Shown here: piece after piece, positions 22,851 through 35,692 of the stretch | Layout: each line of letters begins with the position of its first letter | Numbering within the stretch: the stretch's first letter is position 1 | Assembly (NCBI GenBank): GCA_031002005.1 | Contig: CM061920.1 | Location: forward strand, 104,715,447 to 104,779,446 | Source: Vandiemenella viatica | Taxonomy: Eukaryota > Arthropoda > Insecta > Orthoptera > Morabidae | Reading direction: 5' to 3' | DNA length: 64,000 bases | Position numbers and translations under genes: made by a program | Notes under the pieces: model-generated | The model's database searches: none | Seen by the model: the letters and a program-made list of their open reading frames with translations, nothing else | Told to the model about the DNA's origin: nothing

Positions 22851-24098
22851 CAAACTTCTATCATCCAGGATATGAGTGTGTAACAACCCTCAGTGTTAGC
22901 GTTTATGAAATTTTATTTTTAAGAATTGTGTATAGCAAGAAGGGAGTTGATTAATTATGGATTTGTATATTTTTCGTGTGACTAATTGTGAATTTTTGTG
23001 TATATTCGTCGTATAACTGAAGAGTGTTTTATCGTGATGGTCTGTATAAATGATATGTAATACGATCAAGGACAGTATTATGTCCGAGACACTAATTAAA
23101 AGTTTGTAATTGCAAGTTACGATGTGAGTCACGATGTTTGGAGGACAGTTCTCAACTGTTTGGATTGGTTTATGTTGATATTTTTGTGTATAAATAACTG
23201 TAAATATCTCATTTTCATTTCCGGTTGTTTTATGGTGATTGTGAACAATTTCTAATTGTTTTAGTGCGGTTTTGACTGTCGGCCGCATTGTCAACGTCCG
23301 GGATACATCGGTCGTCCTTCTTTGATATATTCTGGATGTTTATCTAATGATTATTTAAGCGAGCGGCAGAGGCAAGCATTTAGTTGGTGAATTACCGTTT
23401 AGTTACAGTTTCAAGTATTCAGTCGCCATCAAAATGTATCTGTGGCTTATTGTCTTTGGACGAGTCTAGTGGTTTATCCGCAGGTAATGTTACAATGAAG
23501 TCTTCCACGAAATAAACATTCAGTCCAAAAGTGATTCGTCGCTGTTGTCATTTCATAGAACTATTTAATCCATTAAAAGCAGTAGTCATTAACCTTTGAT
23601 GGAATGTAAATCCACCTGTCAACCAACGATAGTAATCTGTGAATTGGAGGACGAAGCAATTAAAGGTAATCATCATTAACTGACGATAGGACGAATTAGT
23701 TAAGTACCTAGTGGCGTATCAAGTGGAAAACAACATTTGTACTTCTCCACAAAAATATTTTTACAACTTGTAATCAGAAATTAATATTATGCCAGAAAGT
23801 TTTCTTTGAACAGAAATATGAGTTTATTCTTAATTAATTTTAAGGAATCAGCTTACAGCGTTTATCAAGACAGAAAACGAAACAATAGCTAAACTAATCA
23901 TATATTCATGTTGCCTCAGTTACTAAACAATCCCCTCTCCGCGTAACAAGAAATTCCCTGTTTCAGATCTGAATGACTATATAAAGAGTCAACGATCAAA
24001 ACTATGCATCAGAATGTGGTATCCTCAAGACATCATTTCGAATCGTTATAGTTGATGGCATTAACTTATCTTACTCGTAGGTACTCTAATCTGGCTTC
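22851..24098. other. Unrecognised sequence
   Basis: No gene seen. It holds the TATTTAAG and donor-like signals described for island 4 and an AATAAA near 23510. It ends at a CA-repeat. Confidence 0.45.
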
Positions 24099-24099
24099 C

Positions 24100-25462
24100 A
24101 CACACACACACACACACATCATATATATTATTTCTATAAGGTATTTTTTTGTCACAAGCCTACATCTTCCTTCATACTTAACCAAAATCAATGAATGAGG
24201 TGTCATTTTAAAGCTTATGGTCTCTACTTTGATCACATCATATTTTAAGAAAGAAAGTTTTAGGAATTCGACCCTTAAACGGCGAAAATGTCAATATTTT
24301 AAAATGCTGTTTTCTGTGTTACAAGTCATTTATCTCTCTGGATACCTATCTGAAATCGTATAATGAAGTATCATTTTAAAGATTAAGATCTCCGCTTTAG
24401 TGACATCATATATTAAGTCAGAAATTTTTCGGAATTTGACGCTTAAAGGGCAAAAGGATCAAATTTATGCAATTCGCTTTTGTGTCAAGAGCGATTTATC
24501 TCCCTTAACATCTAACCGATATAGATCAATGAGAAATCTCATTAAAGACTAAAGTCTCCGCCGTGGTAACATTATATTTTAAGAAAGGAAATTTTCGTAA
24601 TTCGACCCTTAAAGGGCAAAAATGTTAATTTTTCTAAAATCCGTTTTTTGTATCTCGAGCCATTTATCTCCCTGAATATCTAACCAAAATCGATAAATGA
24701 AGTAGGATTGTAAGGAGTAATGTCTCAGCTTTGTGAAATCATATTTTAGGAAAGAATGTTTTTGGAATTCAGCCCTTAAAGGGAAAAAGTATAAATTTTT
24801 CTATAACGGATTTTTGTGTCACTAGCGATTTACCTCCCTTCATATCTAACCGATATAGATAAATAAGGTATCATACTAAAGAATAAGGTCTCCCCCATGG
24901 TAACATTATATTTTAAGAAAGGAGTTTTTCGTAATTCTACCCTTAAAAAATGTTAATTTTTCTAAAATCTTTTTTTTTGTATCTCGAGCCATTTATCTCC
25001 CTGGATATCTAACCAAAATCGATAAATGAAGTAGGATTGTAAGGAGTAATGTCTCAGCTTCGTGAAATCATATTTTAAGAATGAATGTTTTTGGAATTCA
25101 ACCATTAAAGGGGAAAAGTATAAATTTTTCTATAACGCATTTTTGTGTCACAAGCGATTTATCTCCCTTAATATCTAACCGATATAGATAAATGTGGTAT
25201 CATATTAAAGAAGAAGGTCTCCGCCATGGTAACATTATATTTTAAGAAAGGAGGTTTTCGTAATTCGATCCTTAAAGGGCAAAAATATCAATATTTCTAA
25301 AATACGTTTTATGTCTTTCCAGCCTTTTATCTCCCTGGATTTCTAACCAAAATCGATAAATGAAGTAGGATTATAATGAGTAATGACTCAGCTTTGATGA
25401 CATCATATTCAACCTAACTTTTCATCGCATTTTTTCCGCGAAATTTTCGCTTGGGTCGTCTA

Positions 25463-25496
<34 letters not shown>
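24100..25496. repeat. Tandem array of about 167-bp monomers, alternating A/B, with microsatellite edges
   Basis: The landmark TTTATCTCCCT (and variants) occurs near 24331, 24497, 24665, 24831, 24993, 25160 and 25328, giving a step of 162-168 bp. Two monomer types alternate. One has CTGGATATCTAACCAAAATC with TGTCTCAGCTT; the other has CCTTAATATCTAACCGATAT with TCTCCGCCATGGT. The true unit is thus a dimer of about 333 bp. The left edge is a CA repeat (24100-24118) and a TATA-rich tract. The right edge ends TCGTCTAG before a TA repeat (25464-25496). No coding potential. Confidence 0.93.
25464..25496. repeat. TA dinucleotide repeat
   Basis: Uninterrupted TA run at the right edge of the 167-bp array. 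Confidence 0.98.
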
Positions 25497-25499
<3 letters not shown>

Positions 25500-26230
25500 T
25501 TTTCAAGGCTATAAAATTAACGCTCAACTATTGTTATAGTAGGATAAATTAAAACAGACAGTGAGATAAAAGGGGAAAACAGTGGAGGTATAGAGGAAAT
25601 TGACATTGCGTTATGACGATATGCAATAAGCTCCTACGATAAGACAGAACAGAAAGCGATTTGAAACTACGTGCTGAGAGAAATGTTGGCGATTTTTTAA
25701 TTTTTAAATCCGTTGGAAATAGACTCGAATGAAACAAGAAATACATCTTATGTATAGCCTTTAACGATCAGCGGTTTATGATCTGATATACATATTATTT
25801 CTTTTTTTGCTTATTTTTTTCCTAATAGCCTGTGATTGGTATTTTCAAAACTTACTACTGATCGGAGAATTCTGGGCAGTAAGGTATCACCGTTTAATTT
25901 CCCGCTTTCAACTGACTTTTCACCAACTTATTTCCTTTCGTATTAAAAATACAATCTTCCTTGAATTGGCGTAATTATAATTCCGCTGTCTGGATTATGA
26001 AGAACGAGCGAAACTGCGCAGATTCTAACGAATCCGTTCAGAAATGTTCCCCTTCAAGTTGGAAACAGCGCTGGATATATTTTTTCTGTTTTATTCTTCG
26101 TTGAACATTTTAACAGTAGTCGAATAGAAACTGAAGTACGATTTGAAAAATCTCCGCGAAATGCCGAGTCACATTGGTACTTCTTTCTTTGCAGAGAAAA
26201 CAAAATGTGTGTATTTGCTCTTAGGCGGCT
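25497..26230. other. Unrecognised AT-rich sequence
   Basis: No gene or repeat family recognised. Confidence 0.5.
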
Positions 26231-26239
26231 GTCTCTGTG

Positions 26240-26555
26240 TATCCTACGGGATTAGCACCTCTTAGACGTAGAGGCGGGGAAGTATTTGGGGAGAAGGAAC
26301 TGAAGGGATTCTGCCATGGCCTTTGGAAGGAACCATTGTGGAATTCGCCTGCAGTGATTTCACGAATCCCTCGTATCATTAGGGATTGGAATGCACAACA
26401 AAGAGATTATCATTGGTGCTGAGCACCATCTGCCACCCTCAATTTTGTGAATTGCAGAGTATATATGTAGATGTAGATGTAAATCGAATTCTAAGTAACT
26501 GGACGGGGATTTGAACCCACAACCTCCGGAATGCGTTACCACTCACCATCAGGGC
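26240..26555 (-). mobile_element. SINE interrupted by a LINE 3' end
   Basis: The minus-strand tRNA-like head (GGGTTCAAATCCC at about 26508) and body (plus strand GCCATGGCCTTTGGAAGGAA) belong to the SINE family at 33105. Between them, about 26375-26480, lies a foreign segment ending GTAGATGTAGATGTAAAT on the plus strand. That is the repeat tail I associate with an orthopteran R1/I-type LINE 3' end. This gives a nested insertion or a composite. Confidence 0.65.
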
Positions 26556-26847
26556 TGCGTCCTGGATGATATGAGGATTATCATTTTATCGTGAAATTAA
26601 TTTTCTACAGCGCGTATTTGATGGTAAATTTACATTTATACTCGCTGGCAACCTCGCCTACAAGTTTCAGGTCCTGTTGTGGATTTTTATGAGCTGTGCT
26701 TTGTGTGCATGAGGACGCCTCATGGTTCGTTATGCTGTAGGTCACAGAGGAATGGAACTGGCAGCCATACCTCTGACACACTGTCTTCGTGTGGCTCGGA
26801 GGGTGAAACGAACTCATGAAAGCTTAGAAAACTTCACAATTCATTTA

Positions 26848-27012
26848 TTATCTTGGTTGACCGGGTTGAACTGCATCAATTTATCGAAATCTAACGTTTC
26901 GGCCACCATTTTGTGGCCTTCTTCAGAGGACTCTGAAGAGGGCCACAAAATGGTGGCCGAAACGTTAGATTTCGATAAATTGACGCGTTTCAACCCGGAC
27001 AAACAAGATAAC
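26848..27012. repeat. Near-perfect palindrome with 82-bp arms
   Basis: The left half to 26929 and right half from 26930 are inverted copies with almost no loop (CTTCAGAG-GA-CTCTGAAG at the centre). The inner 60 bases match with a single difference, and the outer 20 carry a few mismatches. Each arm contains CTCTGAAGA, a GGCCAC/GTGGCC hairpin, then GAAACG. Such a structure can form a cruciform or a long RNA hairpin. Confidence 0.95.
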
Positions 27013-28202
27013 ATCAACAACGACCGCGGAAGTCTGAGCATTCACAATTCCTTGATGGCTTATCGTCCTAGCCTGTTACATTTCTACACGGAATACGTGA
27101 GTGCATCATTACATTATGACTGTATGCTTTACAGCTTTATACCGTATTGTTATTGCAGGTTTCAGACAACGGTAGCCATTGAAGCGTTATTCTACCAACA
27201 GTGCTATGTGGAGGTCGTTGAGCTAACTTTGAATTTCGGGTGGTGTTGTTTGAGAACCTTGAAACCAAGTATTCCACGCAGCTATTTCTTTTTAATGAAC
27301 TGCTGTCCAGAAAGCATAGAGTTTATCAACAATTTGTCTTTTGCCTGAAATGGTGACTGAGGACTATGGTATGGTGCAAGTAGTTGTTCTGCGATAGTGA
27401 TAAGAAAGACTCCTCTATTCTGTCTATGAAGGTCTAAGATCGCTGCAGGATTAAAAAAAACGTGGAAACTGCTGATTGCCATATTAATAATGAAATATTC
27501 TACTATAGTAACGGGATGCTCAACAGAAAGCTGAGTTTTTATTTCAGTCAATGTAAATAATTACGTAATCACTACAAGACGATGATATTCAGTGTTTTTT
27601 TTTTTTTTTTTTTTTGCTGGCGTAACCCCCCATGTACTACCGATAGAATCCCAACATTGTACTTGAACTTCTTCCACGCAAAGTATCCTTCAACGAACCA
27701 AAGACATGCAGAATCTATTGTGGAAGTTCAAATAAGCATGTATCTCTTCAGGAGGTGATACTGTTTCTCTAGCAGTGTATAATCTCGCATTGTCATATAA
27801 AATACACAATCCTAGCTGCTTCTGTCTGCAACTGTTCTGTTGATTAGTTGGACTCCTGTTATCCTTATATTTTTGTGGTAGGTGGCATTGGTCAAAATAC
27901 TTCCTCTGATCTGCACCTTGTGATCCTGGAAGACCGTCAATATGGTTTTGCGTGCATCATTAGCTTCAATTCAGGAAAAGGTTTATAAAGTAATTTCGTT
28001 ATTAGAGAGTCGTTGGTTGTTCATTAATTTGAAGCCACGCTCGCCTACGGATACAGCGGACCTCACACAGACAGCAGTAGCCACTCAAGCATCTCTGTAA
28101 AAGTTGATTTTTTTTTCTAAACGAGTATGACTCAAAGTTCATGGATGGCGTCAAACTAATGTCTTTCACACACACTTGTTTAAGCTGATTGGTTGTACAT
28201 AT
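27013..28202. other. Unrecognised sequence with a T run
   Basis: No gene recognised. A 21-base T run lies at 27595-27615, possibly the tail of a minus-strand retroposon to its right. The following sequence matches nothing I know. Confidence 0.45.
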
Positions 28203-30266
28203 CTACTATATAATTTCGTAAGGTCACTCATTCATTCACCTCGATAGCTATTGGCTGGAGAATGCTGTCACGTGTCAGGTTTCGCTCACAAAACAGCGAC
28301 CAGATATACCATAAGTATAAATTAGTGTTTATGTTCACAATTTAATAGCTAGGCAATTGCTACCAAATTAATTGCCATAATACATTAATTAAGTTTGCTT
28401 TTCGTAGCGTTTCATAGTTTAAAAAAAAGACATAAATTTTTAGGCTGAAAAAATGTTGATCTGCCTTTCAGTAACATGTAGCTAATGAAAGCAACTTTAA
28501 AAAACTTATAAAAAATTAAATTACTCATGGTTTCTTCTGTAACTATGAATGCCAATTGTCATTCCGGCTTAGCATAAATTTCAATTTAATTAAAACTGTT
28601 ACTAATGCTGTTGCTTGACCAAAGATTATGCATTACCGTTTATTTGCTTTTCAGGTATTTTACTGACAACTTTTGTAGATGGCCTTTATTCATGTTCACT
28701 GTACATGAGTTATTAGGTTATTTTAAGTGGAAATCGGACCAAATATGTTACCGAATCAACTATTCTGGCAATCCATTTCTTCCGAATTGCTCAACTGTTT
28801 AATAAAATGGAATATGTGTTAAGTTCTATGGCCATTACATATACTATGACCAATGATTACATTATGAGTGTTTTTTCCAACTCTCAATGAAAATCAACGT
28901 GATAAGGCCATTACATATACTATGACCAATGATTAAATTATGAGTGTTTGCCCACTCTCAATGAAAAACAACGTAATGTTTCCGAAACAAACAGAAATTT
29001 TTTAAATTTTGCAGAGTGAACTTTAAGGGTCAAATACAAGTTTGTATTTAAGCAAGGTCGAATATATGACCTTTGAAACAATTATCTAAATGCGCTATCG
29101 TCCCTGTTCGTGTTAAATTCTTACCCCTATTAATGCTTCTGAGTTCTTGAGGCTCAAGAGATTTTATTCATCCTGGAACACAAGTCAAGATTATATTTGG
29201 TAAAATCAGATCATCCTGTCATAATCTTTCATTCTCAAAACAGGAACTAATCTAGACCTGTGACGATACGCTAAAAACGGTCATGGGCTTACACTAGTAC
29301 CGTATAATTTCCTAAGCCAACTCACTCACTCACAACGATAGCTATTGGGTGGAGTACGATGTCCGGTGTCAGCCTTTGCTCGCAAATCAACAGCCAGCAG
29401 ATATACCTTTAGAAAAAATTCGAGGTTATACCCACAACTTAATAGCTACTAACTGCTACCATAATGCATTGCTTTTCGTAGCATTTCATAGTTTTAAAAA
29501 ATGTCTATAAACTTTACGGCTTAAAAAAAACATGGAATTGCTTTTCAGTAATATTTTGGTAATGAATGCAACATAAAATAAACATTAAAAAAATTTAAAT
29601 TACTCATGGTCTTTGCTGTATCCACGAATACCAATTCTCATTCCGGCCTAGGCAAAATTTGAATTTAATTAAAACTTTCGCTAATGTTGTTACTTAACCA
29701 GAGTTTCTACTTTTTATATATTTTTTTACATATTATATCTACAAATTTCGTTAATGGCGGTTGTACGTGAGTTATTAAGTTATTTATAGTGTACATTACA
29801 CCAAATACGTCACCCAATCGAGTATTCAGGCAACTTATTTCTTTGAAGTTGCACAATTCTTTAATAATTTGGAATCTGTATTAATTTCTCTGTCCGTTAC
29901 AGACACTAAGAGCAAAGATTACATTACGAATGCCCAGCATCAACAAAAAACAATGTGATGCTTTCGAAGCAAACAGGAATTCTACAAATATTGCAGAGTG
30001 AAATATAAGACAAGTTTTTATTTCAGGAAGAGCAATTCTACAAACTTCGAAACAATTATTCGATAGTTCTGAAGTCTCTGTCCGTATTTAATACATATAT
30101 TAATTCTTCTGAGTTTTTGAAGCTCAAGAGATTTTATTCACCCTAAGGATGAAACACAGGTCAATTTCGTATTTGATTCAATCAGGTCATAATGTTTGAC
30201 ATCTAAAACTGGAACTATTCTAGTCCCGTGACGATACGCATAAAAAGGTCATGGGCTTATACTAGT
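28203..30266. repeat. Direct duplication of a 1-kb repeat (two diverged units)
   Basis: Unit 1 (28203-29293) and unit 2 (29294-30266) start alike (TATAATTTCGTAAGG / TATAATTTCCTAAGC, then CTCATTC/CTCACTC and CGATAGCTATTGG). They also end alike (TGACGATACGC, GGTCATGGGCTTA, ACTAGT). Similarity continues through the body (TTGCTTTTCGTAGC, AAATTACTCATGGT). Both ends carry TATA-rich and CTAGT sequence, as in the arrays at 24100 and 55634. No protein is seen. Confidence 0.85.
28830..28980 (+). repeat. Short tandem duplication, 86-bp unit
   Basis: GGCCATTACATATACTATGA starts at 28830 and again at 28916, and the copies stay similar for about 65-75 bases. The second unit is shortened. It lies inside unit 1 of the larger duplication and is absent from unit 2, so it arose later. 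Confidence 0.92.
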
Positions 30267-33100
30267 GTAAAATAATTGGCCAGAACTTCGCAGCTTTTAA
30301 AAATTTATTAGTCACAAGGTCGTCGGCCATACATTACAACATATTTTTACAAGGTTTGTTTCTAATTTTATTTCAAAAAGAGTAATTACTATTTAAACTA
30401 CCGATAATAGAGATGCCAGAATAATAAAAATTATAATTCTTTTCTGTGCGTCTGCACACCAGCCGAAAACAATTGACGAATTTTTAACGAAACTGCACAT
30501 AGAGATAAGTTATATCATTGGTTGTAACATAGGTAACGTTTTATCCAGATTAGTGAGCAACTGTACAGTGATATAGAGGACAAAATAGTATATTTTAACA
30601 TTTTTAACTGGGTTTCCAGGCCTCTCCCATAAAATTATTAAATAATTTCAGCGAAACTTTTATAAAAGAATTTAGTATATCGTCAGAAAACATCAGATCG
30701 ATAAATAACTATTAAAATTTGTGATTTAACGTAATGACTTGCCAGAGCCAGAGCCAGATAGAGATTAGATCTATGGCATAATAAGAATTGAGCAGGTGCA
30801 AGTTTTTCTGTTTGCAGGCGGTTTCTGAGTGAACCCGTATGATATGCGTATGTTAACCTCTTTACTGTGACAGCAGATTGGTGACGATAACCAGCGAAAT
30901 GAGGGACCATTTCAACAGGAGTAAGGTTTATCTGGAATTGTTTTCTAGATTTTGCAGTGTATAGACTAAACATAAATAAGCCGCCAACAGTCTTACTTAA
31001 TATCTTTTGTAAGCAACATTGGATAATTATTTCAATATAGTGAATTTTTACTTTTAACTTCTACTGAACCAATAAAACTTGTTCTTTATGAGATAAATAA
31101 CCCGATAGTAGTAGCAGCAAAACCTCTCTGAGTGGTAGGCAGGAGAACATTTAACGTCTTGTGCTGCTGCAAAGTCTAAAGAACAGGAGGAAGGCACGGG
31201 GCGTGATTTATAACGGTCCAAGGCACCGAGGGAGAAAAAATAAATACTGGCGTTTAATTTAACCTGTCGGCCGACTGGGCGCGCCGCCTCATAAATAAAC
31301 GACAGTGATTGCGATGAGATCTCCCACACGCTGGGAACAGCACACCTGCACCGGCTGCAGAGGCTCGCTAGGATTCCCTACAGCAATCCACTACCAACAC
31401 ATCTGGGCGATTCAGGAGGAATGGTAAATATTGAAGCAGGTGGTAGTATAAACAATATTGAGAAAAAGGTTGTTTATAAACTGTATCCGATTTCATTTCA
31501 GTTTTAAGGTACAGTTGCTGTAAAGTTATTCGTAAAATAAAACTTTAAAAAAATTATCGAGAGCATACAAATAACTTATTGAAGAACTGAAAAAGTATAA
31601 AAAGTATGCACAAGAGACGAATTACTCGCTCGCATTGTAAACAGTGCTACCCTCATAAAAGAACACCAAAACGTACCCAGAAGAGCTACATGCACTGTGG
31701 CGAAACGTGTTGTAAAGTCTATAGAAGTTGTGGCATAACATGGAGAAGTCAAAAAAGGAGTTGGTTGCTGGGGAAACAACAGCGTAACAAGCACCAGCGG
31801 GCGAGCAAGAAGGTTTAGTGTGAACGTTTCGGGTTGAAGATATATAGTTGCTGCTTATAGAGGACCTTCGTAATATTCGGAATCGGATACGAATTAGTAA
31901 AGTGTAAAAGAAATAAAGATCGATGAATTAAATGAAAGGTTGTCGTCACTCAAGTGTTTAAGGATTAAGTTTGTTTTGAAGTTTCGACCCAAGACTTGGG
32001 AAGAATATTTATTAGAATAACAACACGACTCTAACACATTAAAAAACGATGACAATAATCCTAATAAAATACGAAAAATTCGATGGTGGGATTTTAGAAT
32101 TTTTGATTTAAACTGTTGAAAAATGCTGTATGCGTTTGTCTTTGCATGACTAAAGTACTTCAACAAGTTATTTGTGTGTTCATGATAATTTTCTGAGGTT
32201 TATTTTATGCACCCCAATCCAGCATGGTCCCCAATCTCCGCTTCCTAAACTACGCATTTCACAAACAACGAACACACTGATCACACGTTGAACATAGTTA
32301 TACGTTTTATAGAAACGGTAAACTTTTCACCTCTCCCCTTAGTACTTACTGCGACCTGGTAGCAGGTAGCAAGTATAAAATGCTTGGGGTTAGCAAGCGC
32401 ATGCGGCCGAAAAACCATACCTGTTAATTTAATCATGCCAAGGAAACGTAAAACTCATCAAAGGCAGCTGACTCCAAACAGTCAGGAAAATATAGTGATT
32501 ACTAGAGCAATAGCTAATTGAAATGATGAAAAAAAGCACTTGAATGTAGATATAATAATAAATCTTACTAAATATGCTTTATTTTAGTGATTAAAGATAT
32601 CATTTTACCTGATATTATGAGATTATGTTTTTCGATGTTTCGTTGGATGTTAGTAATAAACAAAAATATATTTCTTTTGATGATAGTAATGACGCTTTCT
32701 GAGTTTGACAGTAAAATGACAAGAACGCTTCTGCCATATTCTCCGAAGTAAGATATACGTAAAGTATCAATAAAGTAAATATCTGAATATTTCGATCTCT
32801 TCTGTAGTTAATTTATATTTTTTGTATGAAAGTTTTGTGGAAGGGGTAAGTTCTTGATTTAAAAATAAAAAAAAAAAATAAACGACAAACAAGATGAAAA
32901 ACCAGTGTCTTCGGTTCTTAATAATGCGCTGTGCCTGATTAAATTTCCTGCATATAAATTCCATTAAAATCTCCGGAAAACGTCTGTCATGCAAATGGTA
33001 TGTTCATTATTGTTTTACCCGTAGACTGATGGCACATTATTACCCCTCTCTTTTTCCCCCTTTTTCTAATGGCAAAAGGCCTTACTTATTTTTATTGCTT
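30267..33100. other. Unrecognised sequence with one GC-rich island
   Basis: No gene or repeat family seen apart from the island at 31100-31400. Confidence 0.5.
31100..31400. promoter_or_regulatory. GC-rich island 5, enhancer-like motif content
   Basis: A compact block with GTGATTTATAACGG and CATAAATAAACGACAG (posterior Hox/forkhead-like), TTTAATTTAACC, GGCGCGCCGCC and CACACCTGCACCGG (E-box). No coding frame with a domain. Motif clustering suggests a cis-regulatory element; this is inference. Confidence 0.4.
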
Positions 33101-33104
33101 TACG

Positions 33105-33310
33105 CCTTGTCGATGTCGTGGTCATTAGAGGTGGGATAGGACTGGGGACAAGGAACTGGAAGGAATATAGCCATGGCCTTTTTGAAGGAAACATCCTGGC
33201 ATTCGCCTTGAGTGATTTGGAGAAACCCAAATCTGGATGCCAGGACGGGAATTCGAACCTGCATCCTCCCGAATGCGAGGCCATAGCGTTAACCACCCAC
33301 CACGTTCAGT
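33105..33310 (-). mobile_element. tRNA-derived SINE
   Basis: Minus strand: box A-like GGTTAACGCTATGG, box B GCAGGTTCGAATTCCC, then a body with AAATCACTCAAGGCGAATGCC and GGATGTTTCCTTC. It matches the SINEs at 47830-48010 and 26240-26555 by eye. Confidence 0.85.
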
Positions 33311-34875
33311 GGCTTACTTTTAAAGAGTCATCGGAATCTTCTGCGTGTTTAAGTAAATTAATAAAATGATAATTATCGTCCTCAAATAATTGCTATCTTC
33401 TTCTTTTGTAATTGGGTCAATATTTCTTAAACTTAGGTAGTTATAAATTGAGAGTTATCATTATTTTCTTTTTTTCTGAAAGATGTTTTCTATATTCCAC
33501 ACCTCCTCCTTCATACAATCCAGCAACCGACAGTTCACGATGCTTCATCGCTGGCCAATGTAACAATTTTGTTATAGGGAGTATTATTTCTAGATATGTG
33601 GGATTTGTATTGTACGAAATTGCTTCTAGCATTTTATTGTTTCCACTAGTGCAGGGTAATACGTCATTAGTAGAACAGTGTTATCCTTAATGTGAACTGC
33701 AGAGAAAATGAACATTTAGGAGAATATGTGTTAGTTTGATTTTCACAATATCAGTAATATCGTCAGTGCTGTCACTAAAGCGAAATGTTTTTAAAAATTC
33801 AGATATATGTATGATTTGTGGAGATTAGGCACCGTTAACCCTATTTCATTATTCTACCATGTCACCAAAGTGGTATGTGATGTAGCGATCTAAAAATTGC
33901 ATGTATACATGGATTATTCGGTCCATCGACTTCAGTCCCAAATGTGGTTTAAGACTTCCGTCATCTTCATAACGTATCATTACATTAACAATTTATGCAA
34001 GAAATAGAAAAAAGTAAAGTTAGTAACACGAAAAACAATCTGTCTTCGCACTTCATGGAAGCGGATAATACAAGTTTCCATTATATTGCCCCTATTTACC
34101 ATGGCTTTGGAACAGCTATGTCCTCAATATGGAACGTACACAAAGATATAAGATAAAGAAATCCTTTATATAATTTAGTATACTAATATTTTTAAGCGCA
34201 ACTGAACTTAGTACTAACACATCAGAATCCGTCGCGAAGTAACTGGCAGTGATATATTGAAGATAGAACTGCGTCGTTTCCGTCAGATCTATTAAAACAT
34301 TAAGATCTAATAATCCTAAGAGCCATTACAACACACCATACGTTGTCAGAAACAGCCACCAGGCTCATGATATTTTACAACATTAAACTACACGGCTAAT
34401 TCCGTATACAAGGTATAAACATTGCACTCTTGTTATCTCGTCCAGCTATGAAGAAGCAAATTGGAAAAGCTACGAATTCTGGTTATTAATGATGAACAAT
34501 CCCTTTGGTTCAACCACCGTCTGCTCCACAGGTTTATCTTCGTAATGGCTGAAGGAAATGTAAAAAACATTGTTGGCAAAATATTGTATCTTCGCAATTT
34601 TGACAGTCTAAACACTAGGGCCAGTTAGCCAAAACTAAGGAGGAATATTTATCAGAATCAGGTAGGGTGAAGCATAAATTAATAAGCTGACATCATATGA
34701 AGTAGTTTACAAAAGTTTCGTATTGTAATGGATTATCTGTATCCGGTTTTAAAGAAATTATGTGCTATAGAAAGAAACGGAGAAATTAGTATCTTCGCGC
34801 TGACATCATAGTCAGTCTTTACAAAGTATCATGTCGGTTGAAGAACCATAATTATAAGATTGTTTGATTCTCCAT
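33311..34875. other. Unrecognised AT-rich sequence
   Basis: No gene, RNA or repeat recognised. Confidence 0.5.
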
Positions 34876-35692
34876 AGAAGTCAGTGATTTACATTATGAC
34901 CACCTCCTTACTAGCATATTGGTCAACCTTTCGAAAGCAATACAGCAGCGGTTCGGCGTATCATGGGTTCTACAAGTCGTTGGTAGGGTTCCACAGGTAT
35001 CTTATATTTCTAACCACAGGTCAGGAAATTCCCTTAAATCTAGGGCCAGCGGTTTGTGGGCGCGGTGACTGGGAACGAGCATCTCGGAAACATCTGTAAG
35101 CGTGCTGCTGTAGTGAGGATCTGTGGAACCACGAGTAGGCGACAATGTGGTGGACACCCACGCCACATCACAGAACGTGGATGTCGGAGGCTTGCCCGCT
35201 CTGTAAAGTAGGGTAGGCGGTGATCTGTGGCAGATCTGATGGAAGAGTACATTTCTGGTGCTTCCAGAAGTGTTTCAGAGCACAAGAATCGCGAATCTGC
35301 CACAGATACAAACCTATCCTGCTTTACAGAACGGGCAAGCCTCCAACATTCACGTACTCTGATGTGGAGTGGATGGCCACCACATTGTCGCCTACTCGGC
35401 CTTGAAACACTTTACATAGATGCTCACCACAGTAGAACGCTTACAGCTAACCAGCCTCTCCGTTTCCAAGATGCTCGTTCCCAGTCGCCGCGCCCCTACA
35501 AACCGCTAGCCCGTAATTTAAGGGAATTTAGTGACCTGTGCATAGAAATTTGGTATCAGGTACCTTTGGAAGTCTACCAAGGACGGACTTCTAGAATCAA
35601 TGCTTCGCCGAACCGCTGCTGTATTTCGTTCGAAAGGTGGACCAATATGTTAGTAAGTAGGCGGTTATAATGTTTTGGCTGATCAGTGTATA
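34876..35692. repeat. Large foldback element (about 390-bp inverted arms)
   Basis: The left side (CATTATGACCACC, TTGGTCAACCTTTCGAA, CAGCAGCGGTTCGGCG, CGAGTAGGCGACAATGTGGTGG) reappears inverted on the right (CCACCACATTGTCGCCTACTCG, CGCCGAACCGCTGCTG, TTCGAAAGGTGGACCAATA, GGTTATAATGTTTTGGCTGA). Arms are diverged and meet near 35270. The outer end TAATGTTTTGGCTGATCAGT is one I recall from arthropod DNA-transposon termini. It is non-autonomous, with no transposase. Confidence 0.85.

Noticed and set aside
24100..25496. CRISPR-like array
   Set aside because: Monomers are similar along their whole 167-bp length, without short exact repeats and unique spacers, and the DNA is eukaryotic.
26722..27348. 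208-codon plus-strand open frame
   Set aside because: It crosses the palindrome, whose inverted halves give matching peptides on both strands. No domain elsewhere in the frame.
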